From Ketobacter sp964016105 (GTDB lineage: Bacteria > Pseudomonadota > Gammaproteobacteria > Pseudomonadales > Ketobacteraceae), in assembly GCA_964016105.1 (NCBI GenBank), contig CAXHEX010000017.1:38905-102904 (forward strand): a DNA stretch of 64,000 bases, given 5' to 3'. This document shows, piece by piece, positions 1 through 8,005 of this stretch. Positions within the stretch are counted from its first letter, which is position 1; each line of letters starts with the position of its first letter. The translations under genes and the position numbers were made by a program. A model generated the notes under the pieces. The model saw nothing but the letters and a program-made list of their open reading frames with translations. It was not told where the DNA came from and did no database searches.

Positions 1-1
1 G

Positions 2-559
2 CTCATATTGGTGTTCTCCAGCTTAATATTCTTAATGATGCATGACTTGTCGGAGGATCATCGGCGTTCATCCATCACCGATACGTTGACTCAGCTTTTT
101 AATCGACGATATTTCTTTCAGCGCCTGAGTGAAAGTTTCAGTGATGCCCAGCGGCATGGTCAGCCGCTGTCAATCATTATCTGTGATCTGGATCATTTCA
201 AGCAGATCAATGATACCTATGGCCATGCCGCTGGTGACAGGGCGCTTCAGGTAGTGAGTGATGTGCTTAAACAACAAATAAGAAACTTTGATGTGGTGGC
301 TCGATTTGGCGGCGAGGAGTTTATTTTTCTGCTGCCCCAAACCGACGGTGATGATGCCTGCCAGTTGGCGGAGCGTATGCGTGTAGCCACTGAAGGCAAG
401 AAAGTGGTTGGCGATCGCCACAGTTTTAGCATTACCGCCAGTTTTGGCGTGGTGCAGTGTGATACCGGTGTTTCCATGGAAGAAAATGTCAGTGGCGCAG
501 ATCAAGCTTTGTATCGAGCCAAGTCCCTGGGGCGCAACCGGGTGGAGTGTTTCTGGTAA
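2..559 (+). CDS. GGDEF diguanylate cyclase, 5'-truncated by window edge
   Basis: C-terminal part of a diguanylate cyclase, which makes cyclic di-GMP from two GTP. The reading frame is open to the first base of the window, so the true start lies outside; a TTG at 8 is only an internal candidate. The first residues are hydrophobic and look like the end of a membrane segment. Counting from TTG, the metal-binding Asp is near 60 (ICDLDHF), an inhibitory I-site RNFD is at 92-95, and the active-site GGEEF is at 101-105. The I-site lies the usual five residues before GGEEF, so product inhibition is expected. No EAL domain follows. The sensor domain is not visible, so the input signal is unknown. Confidence 0.93.
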   Translation, partial: LILVFSSLIFLMMHDLSEDHRRSSITDTLTQLFNRRYFFQRLSESFSDAQRHGQPLSIIICDLDHFKQINDTYGHAAGDRALQVVSDVLKQQIRNFDVVARFGGEEFIFLLPQTDGDDACQLAERMRVATEGKKVVGDRHSFSITASFGVVQCDTGVSMEENVSGADQALYRAKSLGRNRVECFW

Positions 560-577
560 AGCTGGATTTTTGTTTTT

Positions 578-1114
578 ATGGAAGTTAAGAAATATAAAGT
601 TGAGAAAGTTTGGAGTTGGTCTTTGTATGCCCTTTGGGTGCTGGGCGCATTATTGCTTTGGCTGGGCGTTGACGTTGGTTCCAACCCTGTCTATTTGAAG
701 TTAAGCCAATTTTATTTCTTTCTCTTTCCGGGGCTGGAGGTGTATGGGGAGATAAAGGCGTTCGATCAGTCGGTGACGGGGTTTTACTTGCTTCTTTTCA
801 TTTGGTTGCCTCTGCAAATGTACATCGGGCTGTTGTATTTTTGGGACCGTTCCAAATCCAGTGAATATAATAAAGATCCAAAAGAGATGGTGAAAGGTGC
901 CTTTTCGGCCTTGGCAGTTCTCGCGCTTATAGGCTTTGGGTTAGGCGAGTTTGAAGGTAAGCCTATACTGTGCGATGCTCGGTGCTCTAACCTGACGTTG
1001 GTTTTTTTTGGGTTTCTGTTTATGGGCCTATGGACCGCCATTTATTTCATGCTATCTGCCGTTGTAGTTTCCTTAATAATTTTTTGTCAAAAATTAATGG
1101 GGAGATTTAAATAA
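578..1114 (+). CDS. small four-helix membrane protein of unknown function
   Basis: A 178-residue protein I do not recognise. Hydrophobic segments lie near residues 12-32, 66-90, 107-124 and 139-172, giving about four membrane helices. A charged loop (DRSKSSEYNKDPKE) separates helices two and three. Two cysteines flank a short loop before the last helix (CDARC). It starts 18 bases after the GGDEF stop on the same strand, so the two may be co-transcribed. No catalytic motif is visible. The call as a real gene rests on length, the coherent membrane pattern and tight spacing. Confidence 0.6.
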   Translation: MEVKKYKVEKVWSWSLYALWVLGALLLWLGVDVGSNPVYLKLSQFYFFLFPGLEVYGEIKAFDQSVTGFYLLLFIWLPLQMYIGLLYFWDRSKSSEYNKDPKEMVKGAFSALAVLALIGFGLGEFEGKPILCDARCSNLTLVFFGFLFMGLWTAIYFMLSAVVVSLIIFCQKLMGRFK

Positions 1115-1162
1115 CCTCGTTTCCAGATAAAGAATAAACCACCTGCGGAGTAACTTGGCCGC

Positions 1163-1204
1163 AACCAAGTTGAGCGCCAGCAATACATTTGCTGGCGCTT
1201 GGTT
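1163..1204. terminator. bidirectional hairpin between converging genes
   Basis: An 11-bp perfect stem (AGCGCCAGCAA, 1173-1183, with 1189-1199) has a 5-base loop. An outer AACCAA/TTGGTT pair extends it. It sits between two genes whose 3' ends face each other. There is no clear T-run, so termination strength is uncertain. Confidence 0.55.
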
Positions 1205-1207
1205 GAG

Positions 1208-1807
1208 TTAGCTAGCTCGAACTAAATGTAGCCCAGTGGGCTGGATTTGGTGGTATATGGCGCCGGATATGGTAGCGAAATTAGGTTTTTCGGTGATGCT
1301 CAGTGGCAGGTTTAATTTGCTGGCGATGTCGCTGGCGGAAATGATGCCACGGATTTCATGGTGATCTCTGTCTGCAACCAAGCAGTGGTGATAACCGCTT
1401 TTTTCCAGGGCATCCATCACGTCCCCTATGGTGGCTGAAGTTAATTCATCGTAAGAGAATGCTTTTAGGCTTTCTTTGGAACGCATAAAGTCTGCAACCT
1501 TCAGTTCCGATCTTCGATAACCACTTGAAATACGTTTTATTACCTCTTGTGGATTTAGGTCATCCAGGCTGATTGCTCCAATAAAGTGGTGACTTGCATC
1601 CATAACCAGCCGTAAGCGGGCCCGTGTTTCCTTCATGGCGTATTCTGCTTCCAGTGCAGAAAGATCGGGTCGCACCGTTAAAGGCGCAGTTTTTCTGAAG
1701 TCTGTAAATACTTCGAGGGCACAGGAATCTGTGCCAATTTTATTTTCTGCAGTGGGATAGGCAAGCTCATCAGTGGTGTCGGTGGTGTACAGATTTAAAT
1801 TTTTCAT
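1208..1807 (-). CDS. CBS-domain-pair protein
   Basis: A 199-residue soluble protein with two CBS repeats, roughly residues 35-95 and 105-165, linked by the typical phrase VADFM(R). The second repeat ends in GIISASDIA, a CBS signature. Such stand-alone pairs bind adenosyl nucleotides and act as sensors or regulators; the partner cannot be told from the sequence. No enzyme domain is fused. The N-terminal 30 residues are polar and unassigned. The ATG at 1807 follows a GAGGGT-type ribosome site on the minus strand. Confidence 0.85.
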   Translation of the reverse strand: MKNLNLYTTDTTDELAYPTAENKIGTDSCALEVFTDFRKTAPLTVRPDLSALEAEYAMKETRARLRLVMDASHHFIGAISLDDLNPQEVIKRISSGYRRSELKVADFMRSKESLKAFSYDELTSATIGDVMDALEKSGYHHCLVADRDHHEIRGIISASDIASKLNLPLSITEKPNFATISGAIYHQIQPTGLHLVRAS

Positions 1808-1906
1808 GTTGATACCCTCAATTTTTAGGCAAAAATTATCTAATGCATCCGATGTGTGTATCGGTGCTTAATTTCAAAAAAGTTTGCAGTATAGATGTTT
1901 AAAAAA

Positions 1907-2203
1907 TCAAAGCGCCTGTGAGGGGGGTGCACGAATGGGTAGAGAATAGGCCAAAGAATGGTGCTTGTTTGATAGCAGCAAATAACATTCAGTGGCGACT
2001 TTATTGGTAGGGAGGGCGTGAGGTGCTTCGAATGAGAGTGGCGCGTCGCCACGTTCTTCATTCTGTAGATCCAGAAGCAAATCCAGGCCGGATTCCAGAG
2101 CAGCTTGTTCAGCTTGACCATTAAACGCAACTTGCGATCCGGCCACCCCGTAGAGGGAAGTCGAAACAAGCAAACAAGTTATGACGTTTAAAATGATCCG
2201 CAT
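1907..2203 (-). CDS. small secreted protein, unknown function
   Basis: The frame is open from 2284, but the Met at 2203 begins a convincing signal peptide (MRIILNVITCLLVSTSLYGVAG), so I place the start there, giving 98 residues. The mature part is short and polar and ends AYSLPIRAPPSQAL. I recognise no domain. It lies downstream of priA on the same strand, separated by about 140 A/T-rich bases. Its status as a real gene rests mainly on the signal peptide. Confidence 0.45.
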   Translation of the reverse strand: MRIILNVITCLLVSTSLYGVAGSQVAFNGQAEQAALESGLDLLLDLQNEERGDAPLSFEAPHALPTNKVATECYLLLSNKHHSLAYSLPIRAPPSQAL

Positions 2204-2343
2204 TTTTGCAGTGCTCTTGGTTTGTTGCGCGCATATCGCGCTGCTTTTAAAACATGCACTTTTGAATATACGCTTCTTTGTCAAGTAAGCAAGCGGGAAA
2301 CCTTAAAATAAAATAAAAAAAAGATTGAGTGGGATCAATGAAA

Positions 2344-4566
2344 CTAATCCAGAGTCACCGGGTCCACATCAACACTCCAGCGTATGCGATGGCTTGCGGT
2401 TGACTCCAGATGAATAACCAATTTTGAGAGCAGTTGTTGCAGCGCTCCCCGTTGGTCCCCCCGCAACATTAATTGAAAACGAAAACGCCTGGCCCGTTTC
2501 GGCATCAGCGCAGGAGCAGGGCCCCATAGGTCAACCGCTAAGGCTTGTGCCAGTTCCCGTAACCAAAGTTCTATTTGTTGCAGGAACTGTGATGCCTGTT
2601 GCGGGTCCGCGCTCTCGGCTCTTAATAAGGCCAAGTAGCCATAGGGTGGCATGCCCATTAGCTTGCGCTCTTCCGCCAGATTAGTGGCGAATGGGCCGTA
2701 ACCCGATGTGAGCAGTGTCTGCAGCAACGGGTGAGTGGGTTGGTGGGTTTGCAGCATTACCAGTCCCTGTTGATCGCCCCTTCCGGATCTGCCCGCCACC
2801 TGCATGATCAGTTGTGCTGTGTGCTCTGTAGCCCTAAGGTCGGCAGCAAATAAACCCGCGTCTGTATCGCAAATGGCAACCAGAGTGACCTTGGGAAAGT
2901 GATGTCCCTTCGCCAGCATTTGCGTGCCCACCAAAATGCAGGGTTGCCCGCTGTTAATTTTTTTAAGGTGTTGCGCCATGGCTTGCTTGCGTTGGGTGGT
3001 GTCGCGGTCAATTCGAATCACCGGGAATTTGGGAAACAGACTGGAGAGGTTGTCTTCCAACCGTTCCGTGCCTTGGCCCACGGGGCGCAGGTCTGTACTT
3101 TTACAGTGGTCGCAATATTTTGGAATGGCCGATTGATAATTGCAGTGATGGCAGTGCAAGTGAGGTGGTTTGGCATGGCAGGTCATGCGGTGGTCGCAGT
3201 GGGGGCATTCTTTAAACCAGCCGCAATCGTGACACATTAATATGGGCGCAAAACCCCGGCGGTTTATAAAAACCAACACCTGTTGATCCGCCGCCAGGCG
3301 GGACTGCATTTCCCCGATAAGCTCTGGTGTCATTCCATGGGTTAGGGCTTTGTTGCGAAGATCCAACACGCGGAACTGAGGCGGGCTTGCATTGCCAGCC
3401 CTTTGATCCAGGGTTAAGTGCTCGTAGCGACCACTGCGCGCATTCTGCAGCGATTCCAGTGTGGGGGTGGCGCTGCCCAATACAATGGGAATGTTTTGCT
3501 GTTTGGCGCGAATGATACCCAGGTCCCGCGCATGGTAGCGAAAACCATCCTGCTGCTTGTAGGAAAGATCGTGTTCCTCATCCACAATGATTAGGCCCAG
3601 ATTTTTGGAAGCAGAAAAAATGGCGGATCGAGTACCCAGCAGCACAGCAGCCTCGCCCTCGCGCATTTTACGCCAGCTTAACAAGCGCTCTTTCTCCGTA
3701 AGCCCCGAATGAAAGCTCACCACGGGCACGGCGAACCGATTTTGAAACCGGTGCAAGGTTTGTGGTGTAAGCCCTATCTCAGGTACCAGCACTAAAGCTT
3801 GCTTTCCTTGCTCAAGGCAGCGGGCTATGGCTTGGAGATAGACTTCGGTTTTACCACTGCCGGTTACACCTTCCAGCAGAAAGCAGCGAAATTCTTCACA
3901 GTGAATGATGGGTTGAAGTGCCCGTTCCTGTTCTTGGTTAAGGGTGAGAGGGCTTTCTGCCAACAGGGTGTCGTTTAGCCAAAGGTGGACAGGCTCGGTG
4001 TCCTCATGGGGTTGTACCAGGCCTTTTTTTTGGAGTGCATTGAGGGTGCTTGTTTGCACGTCAAAGCCTTTCAGCATGGGTTGGTGTAACCCCTGGGGAT
4101 GCTCCCGCAATATCTCCAGGGCGGCAATCTGCCGCTTCGCCCGCTTTAACTGATCCAGCCCCAACAGGCGTCCTTTTTGGGTGAGTTGCCAGCGGATGGA
4201 TGGCGTGTTCCAGGAAGGGTCTTGATTGCGAAGCAGGGTGGGCAGGGCGTGGCTCAGCACTTCACCCAAGGGGTGATGGTAATAGTTGGCTGCCCAGGTG
4301 CACAGTTGATATATCGGTGTTGATATGGCCTCCTCGTCGTCAAGCAAGGCGGAAATGGTTTTGAGTTTGCTATCACCGTACTCTGAATGGGGCTGAACCC
4401 CGGTGACGATGCCAATGAGTTGGCGTTTGCCGAAAGGGACTTTTACCCGACCCCCCGGCTTAAGCAGGTTTACCGCAGTGTCGGGCTTGGGCAGATAGTC
4501 AAATGTGCGCCGCAAAGGTACTGGCAAGGCCACCTGAATGACGGTTTTGGGAGCGGGCTCTGCCAT
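2344..4566 (-). CDS. priA: primosomal protein N', replication restart helicase
   Basis: A 740-residue PriA, the 3'-5' DNA helicase that recognises stalled forks and reloads the replisome. The N-terminal 3'-DNA-binding domain is followed by a Walker A motif GVTGSGKTE near residue 232 and a DEEHD box near 330. Between the helicase lobes lies the zinc-binding insertion with paired cysteines (CHDCGW, CPHCDH, CHHC, CDHCKS) at roughly 445-485. Length matches the family. It is divergent from rpmE, an arrangement also seen in Pseudomonas and E. coli. The start at 4566 gives the usual short leader before the IQVALPVPL strand. Confidence 0.97.
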   Translation of the reverse strand: MAEPAPKTVIQVALPVPLRRTFDYLPKPDTAVNLLKPGGRVKVPFGKRQLIGIVTGVQPHSEYGDSKLKTISALLDDEEAISTPIYQLCTWAANYYHHPLGEVLSHALPTLLRNQDPSWNTPSIRWQLTQKGRLLGLDQLKRAKRQIAALEILREHPQGLHQPMLKGFDVQTSTLNALQKKGLVQPHEDTEPVHLWLNDTLLAESPLTLNQEQERALQPIIHCEEFRCFLLEGVTGSGKTEVYLQAIARCLEQGKQALVLVPEIGLTPQTLHRFQNRFAVPVVSFHSGLTEKERLLSWRKMREGEAAVLLGTRSAIFSASKNLGLIIVDEEHDLSYKQQDGFRYHARDLGIIRAKQQNIPIVLGSATPTLESLQNARSGRYEHLTLDQRAGNASPPQFRVLDLRNKALTHGMTPELIGEMQSRLAADQQVLVFINRRGFAPILMCHDCGWFKECPHCDHRMTCHAKPPHLHCHHCNYQSAIPKYCDHCKSTDLRPVGQGTERLEDNLSSLFPKFPVIRIDRDTTQRKQAMAQHLKKINSGQPCILVGTQMLAKGHHFPKVTLVAICDTDAGLFAADLRATEHTAQLIMQVAGRSGRGDQQGLVMLQTHQPTHPLLQTLLTSGYGPFATNLAEERKLMGMPPYGYLALLRAESADPQQASQFLQQIELWLRELAQALAVDLWGPAPALMPKRARRFRFQLMLRGDQRGALQQLLSKLVIHLESTASHRIRWSVDVDPVTLD

Positions 4567-4625
4567 AAAAACTCGAATTAATCCAACCGGTTATAGATTC
4601 TTTTGCTGGAACTTTACTGGTTTGC

Positions 4626-4653
4626 TTGCCAATTTGCCATACTTTGGTATCAT
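4626..4653 (+). promoter_or_regulatory. sigma-70-type promoter for rpmE
   Basis: TTGCCA at 4626-4631 and TATCAT at 4648-4653 are separated by 16 bases and point toward rpmE. This predicts a transcribed leader of about 100 bases. The call is by eye only. Confidence 0.45.
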
Positions 4654-4659
4654 TCGCGG

Positions 4660-4762
4660 CCCTGTATACGATACTCGTATTGCCAATTCTTAAGCATTCT
4701 GTGCGGTGCTCGGCAGGGACTGAGTGGCGGCACAACCAAGACGAAATAGAAAGGTAAGTAAA
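4660..4762 (+). promoter_or_regulatory. rpmE leader with hairpins, possible L31 autoregulatory leader
   Basis: The leader contains an ATACGA/TCGTAT hairpin with a 3-base loop (4666-4680). A larger fold nearer the gene is closed by TGTGC/GCACA around 4700-4750. L31 leaders that control their own gene are described in gammaproteobacteria. Whether this one belongs to that family needs a covariance-model search. Confidence 0.35.
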
Positions 4763-4978
4763 ATGAAAGCAGATATCCATCCCGATTACGACGTAATAAA
4801 GGCCACCTGTACCTGTGGCAATGTCATCGAAACCCGTTCTACTTTTAAAGGTGAACTGCACTTGGACGTCTGTTCCGCGTGCCATCCCTTCTACACCGGG
4901 CAGCAAAAAGTAGTTGATACCGGCGGCCGTATCGATAAGTTTAAGAAGCGATTTGGCGGAGTTCGTCGCAGCAAATAG
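4763..4978 (+). CDS. rpmE: 50S ribosomal protein L31, zinc-binding type
   Basis: Large-subunit ribosomal protein L31 of 71 residues. An ATG at 4724 is in frame, but the family begins MKADIHP, so the start is 4763, preceded by an AAAGGTAAG ribosome site. Cys16, Cys18, Cys37 and Cys40 form the zinc ribbon, so this is the zinc-containing form, the kind replaced under zinc starvation in bacteria that also carry a cysteine-free paralogue. It is followed by a strong terminator at 5013-5039. Confidence 0.97.
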   Translation: MKADIHPDYDVIKATCTCGNVIETRSTFKGELHLDVCSACHPFYTGQQKVVDTGGRIDKFKKRFGGVRRSK

Positions 4979-5009
4979 TTTTTTTATGTTCAGGATTCAG
5001 CGTTTTGCT

Positions 5010-5840
5010 ATGAAGGCACCTCTTTTAGGTGCCTTTTTTATGATCAGTATGTGGTCAAATGTGGTCTGGCCACTTTGCCCGTTGGTTGATGATAAACCTC
5101 AATCGGTGGAAGTGACTAAGATCGTGGACGGAGACACCGTCGAGATTGCGGGTGGTCATAAAATTCGATTGATTGGCATAAACACGCCAGAAATGGCCAG
5201 TTACGGAAAGCCTACTCAGGCGCTGGCAGTGGAAGCCAAAAACCAGTTGCGTGAGCTGCTGAAAGAGCCACCGGTTTTTATGGTTTTGGGTGAAGAAGCA
5301 AAAGATCGGCATGGCCGGCTGCTCGCCCATCTCTACGATTCCAGCGAAGCCAGTGTAAGTGCTCAGCTTTTGCAGTCTGGAGTGGGATTTCAGGTGGCTA
5401 TTCCCCCCAATTTGAAACACTTTGACTGCTTTTCCCGAGCTGAACAACATGCCAGGGAGCGAGGGCTTGGTGTTTGGGGGCACCCACAGTACCAGCCCAT
5501 GGCCAGTGACTCAGCGGATCTTAAGGCTGGGTATGTGAGATTGAAGGGGCGAGTTGAAAAGGTGACCCTAACTAAGAAGGTGGTCTGGGTTGAGCTGGAA
5601 GGGGATGTGGTGCTGAAGCTGGAAAAGCGTTTTGCTCCCCATTTTAAGGGCCCCTTATTCGATCAGTTGAGTGGGTTTAGTCGACACGCCGGCAGGCAGG
5701 GGCCAGTTTTGGAAGTGAGCGGGTGGTTGAGTGACCGTTTAAAGTGGCAGGGATACATGGCCAAGAAGGTTAGGCAAGGCAAAAGAAAGCGATTTCAAAT
5801 GAAGGTCTATCATGCGTCAAATTGGCGAGCTGTGTTGTAG
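5010..5840 (+). CDS. secreted thermonuclease-like (SNase) protein
   Basis: Staphylococcal-nuclease-fold protein, probably an exported DNA/RNA nuclease. The core is clear: VDGDTVEI, then IRLIGINTPE with the first catalytic Arg and the Glu region, then DRHGRLLAHLY with the second Arg. A C-terminal extension of about 110 residues (RLKGRVEKVTLTKKVVWVEL...) resembles an OB-like nucleic-acid-binding module. Candidate starts in frame are ATG 4986, 5010 and 5040. I prefer 5010 because MKAPLLGAFFMISMW makes a good signal peptide, but no start has a good ribosome site. The rpmE terminator hairpin lies inside the first codons if 4986 or 5010 is used. Confidence 0.85.
   Translation: MKAPLLGAFFMISMWSNVVWPLCPLVDDKPQSVEVTKIVDGDTVEIAGGHKIRLIGINTPEMASYGKPTQALAVEAKNQLRELLKEPPVFMVLGEEAKDRHGRLLAHLYDSSEASVSAQLLQSGVGFQVAIPPNLKHFDCFSRAEQHARERGLGVWGHPQYQPMASDSADLKAGYVRLKGRVEKVTLTKKVVWVELEGDVVLKLEKRFAPHFKGPLFDQLSGFSRHAGRQGPVLEVSGWLSDRLKWQGYMAKKVRQGKRKRFQMKVYHASNWRAVL
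5013..5039 (+). terminator. intrinsic terminator of rpmE, overlapping nuclease start
   Basis: A 9-bp perfect stem AAGGCACCT/AGGTGCCTT has a 5-base loop and ends in six T residues at 5034-5039. It is a textbook terminator 34 bases after the rpmE stop. It overlaps the likely signal-peptide codons of the nuclease gene. Confidence 0.85.
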
Positions 5841-5944
5841 CCCAGACCCTAATATTTACCCCATGCTGAATGAAACTTATACCAAAGCACACTAGTTCTA
5901 TTCTCTTATTGTGAGGTGATGGTGATTTCGATATGCTACCCGAC

Positions 5945-6040
5945 CCTCGTTAGACAAGCTGCTTAGCGAGGCCAGTTCTTCGCCCCGGGCGAAGCTCTGA
6001 AATGGGGAGATTTCAGTACCGCAAACCCATTATGGGAAGC
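5945..6040 (+). promoter_or_regulatory. structured 5' leader of malic enzyme gene, candidate riboregulator
   Basis: Three stems are visible: CCTCG/CGAGG (5945-5949 with 5967-5971), CTTCGCC/GGCGAAG (5978-5984 with 5988-5994), and CTGAAAT/ATTTCAG (5997-6003 with 6010-6016) with a GGGGAG loop. AATGGG at 6001-6006 can pair with CCCATT at 6026-6031. That same CCC can instead close a hairpin with TGGG at 6033-6036, next to the ribosome site GGGAAG. The two pairings exclude each other. I do not match it to a known riboswitch class. Confidence 0.45.
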
Positions 6041-6047
6041 CTTTTTT

Positions 6048-7313
6048 ATGTCAGATTTAAAGAAAGATGCACTTGATTATCATTCCAAGCCTCGCCCAGG
6101 CAAAGTTAGCGTAGAACTAACAAAGCCCACTGAGACCGCGCGCGATTTGTCGCTGGCCTATAGTCCAGGCGTGGCAGAGCCCGTGCGAGAAATCGCAAAA
6201 GACCCTGAGGCGGCGTACAAATACACCAATAAAGGCAACCTGGTGGCTGTCATCAGCGACGGCAGCGCGATTTTGGGGCTGGGTAATCTGGGTGGTCTTG
6301 CCAGTAAACCGGTTATGGAAGGTAAAGGTGTTCTGTTCAAGCGTTTTGCTGGAATCGATGTATTTGACATTGAGGTGGACGCAGAGTCACCGGAAGCGTT
6401 TATCGATACGGTTAAGCGCATTTCCCCTACTTTTGGTGGCATCAATCTGGAAGATATCAAGGCCCCTGAATGTTTTGAGATCGAGCGCGTGTTGGTGGAG
6501 CAGTGTGATATCCCTCTGTTTCATGATGACCAGCATGGTACCGCCATCATTGCCGCGGCGGGTTTGTTTAATGCCCTGGAACTACAGAACAAATCTATAG
6601 AAGATGCTTCTATCGTTTGTATTGGTGCTGGCGCTGCTGGGGTGGCAACCCTGCGCTTGTTGATGGAAATGGGCGCCAAAAACGAAAACATCTATGTGTT
6701 GGATCGCAACGGTGTAATCCATTCTGAGCGCACGGACCTCAATCAATTTAAAGCCGCATTTGCCCACAAAACCGATAAGCGCACTCTAGAAGACGCGTTG
6801 GACGGTGCTGATGTGTTTATCGGGGTGTCCAGTTCTAATCTGCTAACTGCAGATATGTTAAAGCTCATGGCCCCAAATCCGGTGGTGTTTGCTCTGGCCA
6901 ATCCTGACCCCGAGATTCTGCCAGAAGTAGCCCAGGAAATTCGAGGCGATGTTATTGTTGCCACCGGCCGAAGTGATTACCCCAATCAGGTGAATAATGT
7001 ACTGGGTTTCCCCTATATTTTCCGTGGTGCGCTGGATGTGAGAGCCACCCGTATAAATGAAGCCATGAAAATCGCAGCGGTTGAAGCCATAAGAACATTG
7101 GCAAAAGAGCCGGTGCCCCAGGTGGTGAGGGATGCCTATGAGGGTGTGGAATTGAGCTTTGGCGCCGATTACATAATACCGAAACCCATGGACCCCCGAT
7201 TGCTGGGTGTGGTGTCTGCGGCGGTAGCGCAAGCGGCGGTGGACAGTGGGGTGGCTACGCGACCCTACCCTGAGAACTATCCGTTGAAAACCGTAGATGA
7301 TATCGTTTACTAA
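6048..7313 (+). CDS. NADP-type malic enzyme, short form
   Basis: Malic enzyme (oxidative decarboxylation of malate to pyruvate) of 421 residues. The N-terminal malic domain has YSPGVAEP and NKGNLVAVISDGSAILGLGNLG. The metal and catalytic region is FHDDQHGTA, and the Rossmann nucleotide site is IGAGAAGVA. The length corresponds to the first half of E. coli MaeB; the C-terminal phosphotransacetylase-like domain of MaeB is absent, as in other short bacterial malic enzymes. The ATG follows a GGGAAG site and a run of T. A clear terminator follows at 7333. Regulation through the leader at 5945-6040 is possible. Confidence 0.94.
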   Translation: MSDLKKDALDYHSKPRPGKVSVELTKPTETARDLSLAYSPGVAEPVREIAKDPEAAYKYTNKGNLVAVISDGSAILGLGNLGGLASKPVMEGKGVLFKRFAGIDVFDIEVDAESPEAFIDTVKRISPTFGGINLEDIKAPECFEIERVLVEQCDIPLFHDDQHGTAIIAAAGLFNALELQNKSIEDASIVCIGAGAAGVATLRLLMEMGAKNENIYVLDRNGVIHSERTDLNQFKAAFAHKTDKRTLEDALDGADVFIGVSSSNLLTADMLKLMAPNPVVFALANPDPEILPEVAQEIRGDVIVATGRSDYPNQVNNVLGFPYIFRGALDVRATRINEAMKIAAVEAIRTLAKEPVPQVVRDAYEGVELSFGADYIIPKPMDPRLLGVVSAAVAQAAVDSGVATRPYPENYPLKTVDDIVY

Positions 7314-7332
7314 GTTATAAGTGTGTTTGCTA

Positions 7333-7361
7333 AGCCGGCTTGGAAACAAGCCGGTTTTTTT
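7333..7361 (+). terminator. intrinsic terminator after malic enzyme gene
   Basis: The 8-bp stem CCGGCTTG/CAAGCCGG has a GAAA tetraloop and is followed by seven T residues. Confidence 0.9.
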
Positions 7362-7393
7362 GTGTCTGATGTGGGCTATTGAGAGGTATTACA

Positions 7394-8005
7394 GTGACTG
7401 AAAAAGAAAGCGCAGCGGAAAAGCACAAACGAAAAAGCCAGCAACAGAAAGAAAAAGTCGATGCTGGTATTGCTCGGGCCAATGAAGAGCGAGGCGTATT
7501 CCTGCTTTTGACTGGGGACGGTAAAGGCAAGAGCAGTTCCGCCTTTGGCATGGTACTGCGAGCCCTGGGTTATGAACACAAGGTGGGCGTGGTTCAGTTT
7601 ATAAAAGGGGCGCAGCAGTCCGGGGAAGAAATTTACTTGCGAACCCAATGTCCTCAAGTGGACCTGTATCAGATGGGGACAGGGTTTACCTGGAATACCC
7701 AGGACCGAGAGCTCGACATAGCGGCCGCTGAAAAAACCTGGGCCAAGGCGGCTCCCATGCTTCAGGACCCAAGTTACAATCTGGTGGTATTGGATGAGCT
7801 CACCTATATGCTGAGTTATAAATACCTTGATGAATCCATGGTGTTGGATGCCCTAAAAAACCGGCCACGGGAACAAAGTGTGGTGGTGACCGGTAGGGGG
7901 GGTGGCAGTGCTCTCCGTGACTTGGCAGATACGGTATCTGAGATAAAGAACATCAAGCACGCCTACGGGGCAGGCATAAAAGCCCGCCAGGGAGTAGATT
8001 ACTAA
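7394..8005 (+). CDS. cobO: cob(I)yrinic acid a,c-diamide adenosyltransferase
   Basis: CobO/BtuR-type ATP:corrinoid adenosyltransferase, which attaches the adenosyl group to cobalt during coenzyme B12 synthesis or salvage. I use the GTG at 7394, preceded by GAGAGG at good spacing, rather than the TTG at 7379; this gives 203 residues and the family start MTEKE. The P-loop TGDGKGKSSS is at about 40-49, followed by VGVVQFIKG and VVLDELTYML, both typical. No other cobalamin genes are in the window, so salvage is as likely as synthesis. It converges on mrcA with a 4-base overlap. Confidence 0.94.
   Translation: MTEKESAAEKHKRKSQQQKEKVDAGIARANEERGVFLLLTGDGKGKSSSAFGMVLRALGYEHKVGVVQFIKGAQQSGEEIYLRTQCPQVDLYQMGTGFTWNTQDRELDIAAAEKTWAKAAPMLQDPSYNLVVLDELTYMLSYKYLDESMVLDALKNRPREQSVVVTGRGGGSALRDLADTVSEIKNIKHAYGAGIKARQGVDY

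Noticed and set aside
4499..4906. 135-codon minus-strand frame over the priA-rpmE region
   Set aside because: It overlaps the priA start, the rpmE promoter and rpmE itself, all better supported.
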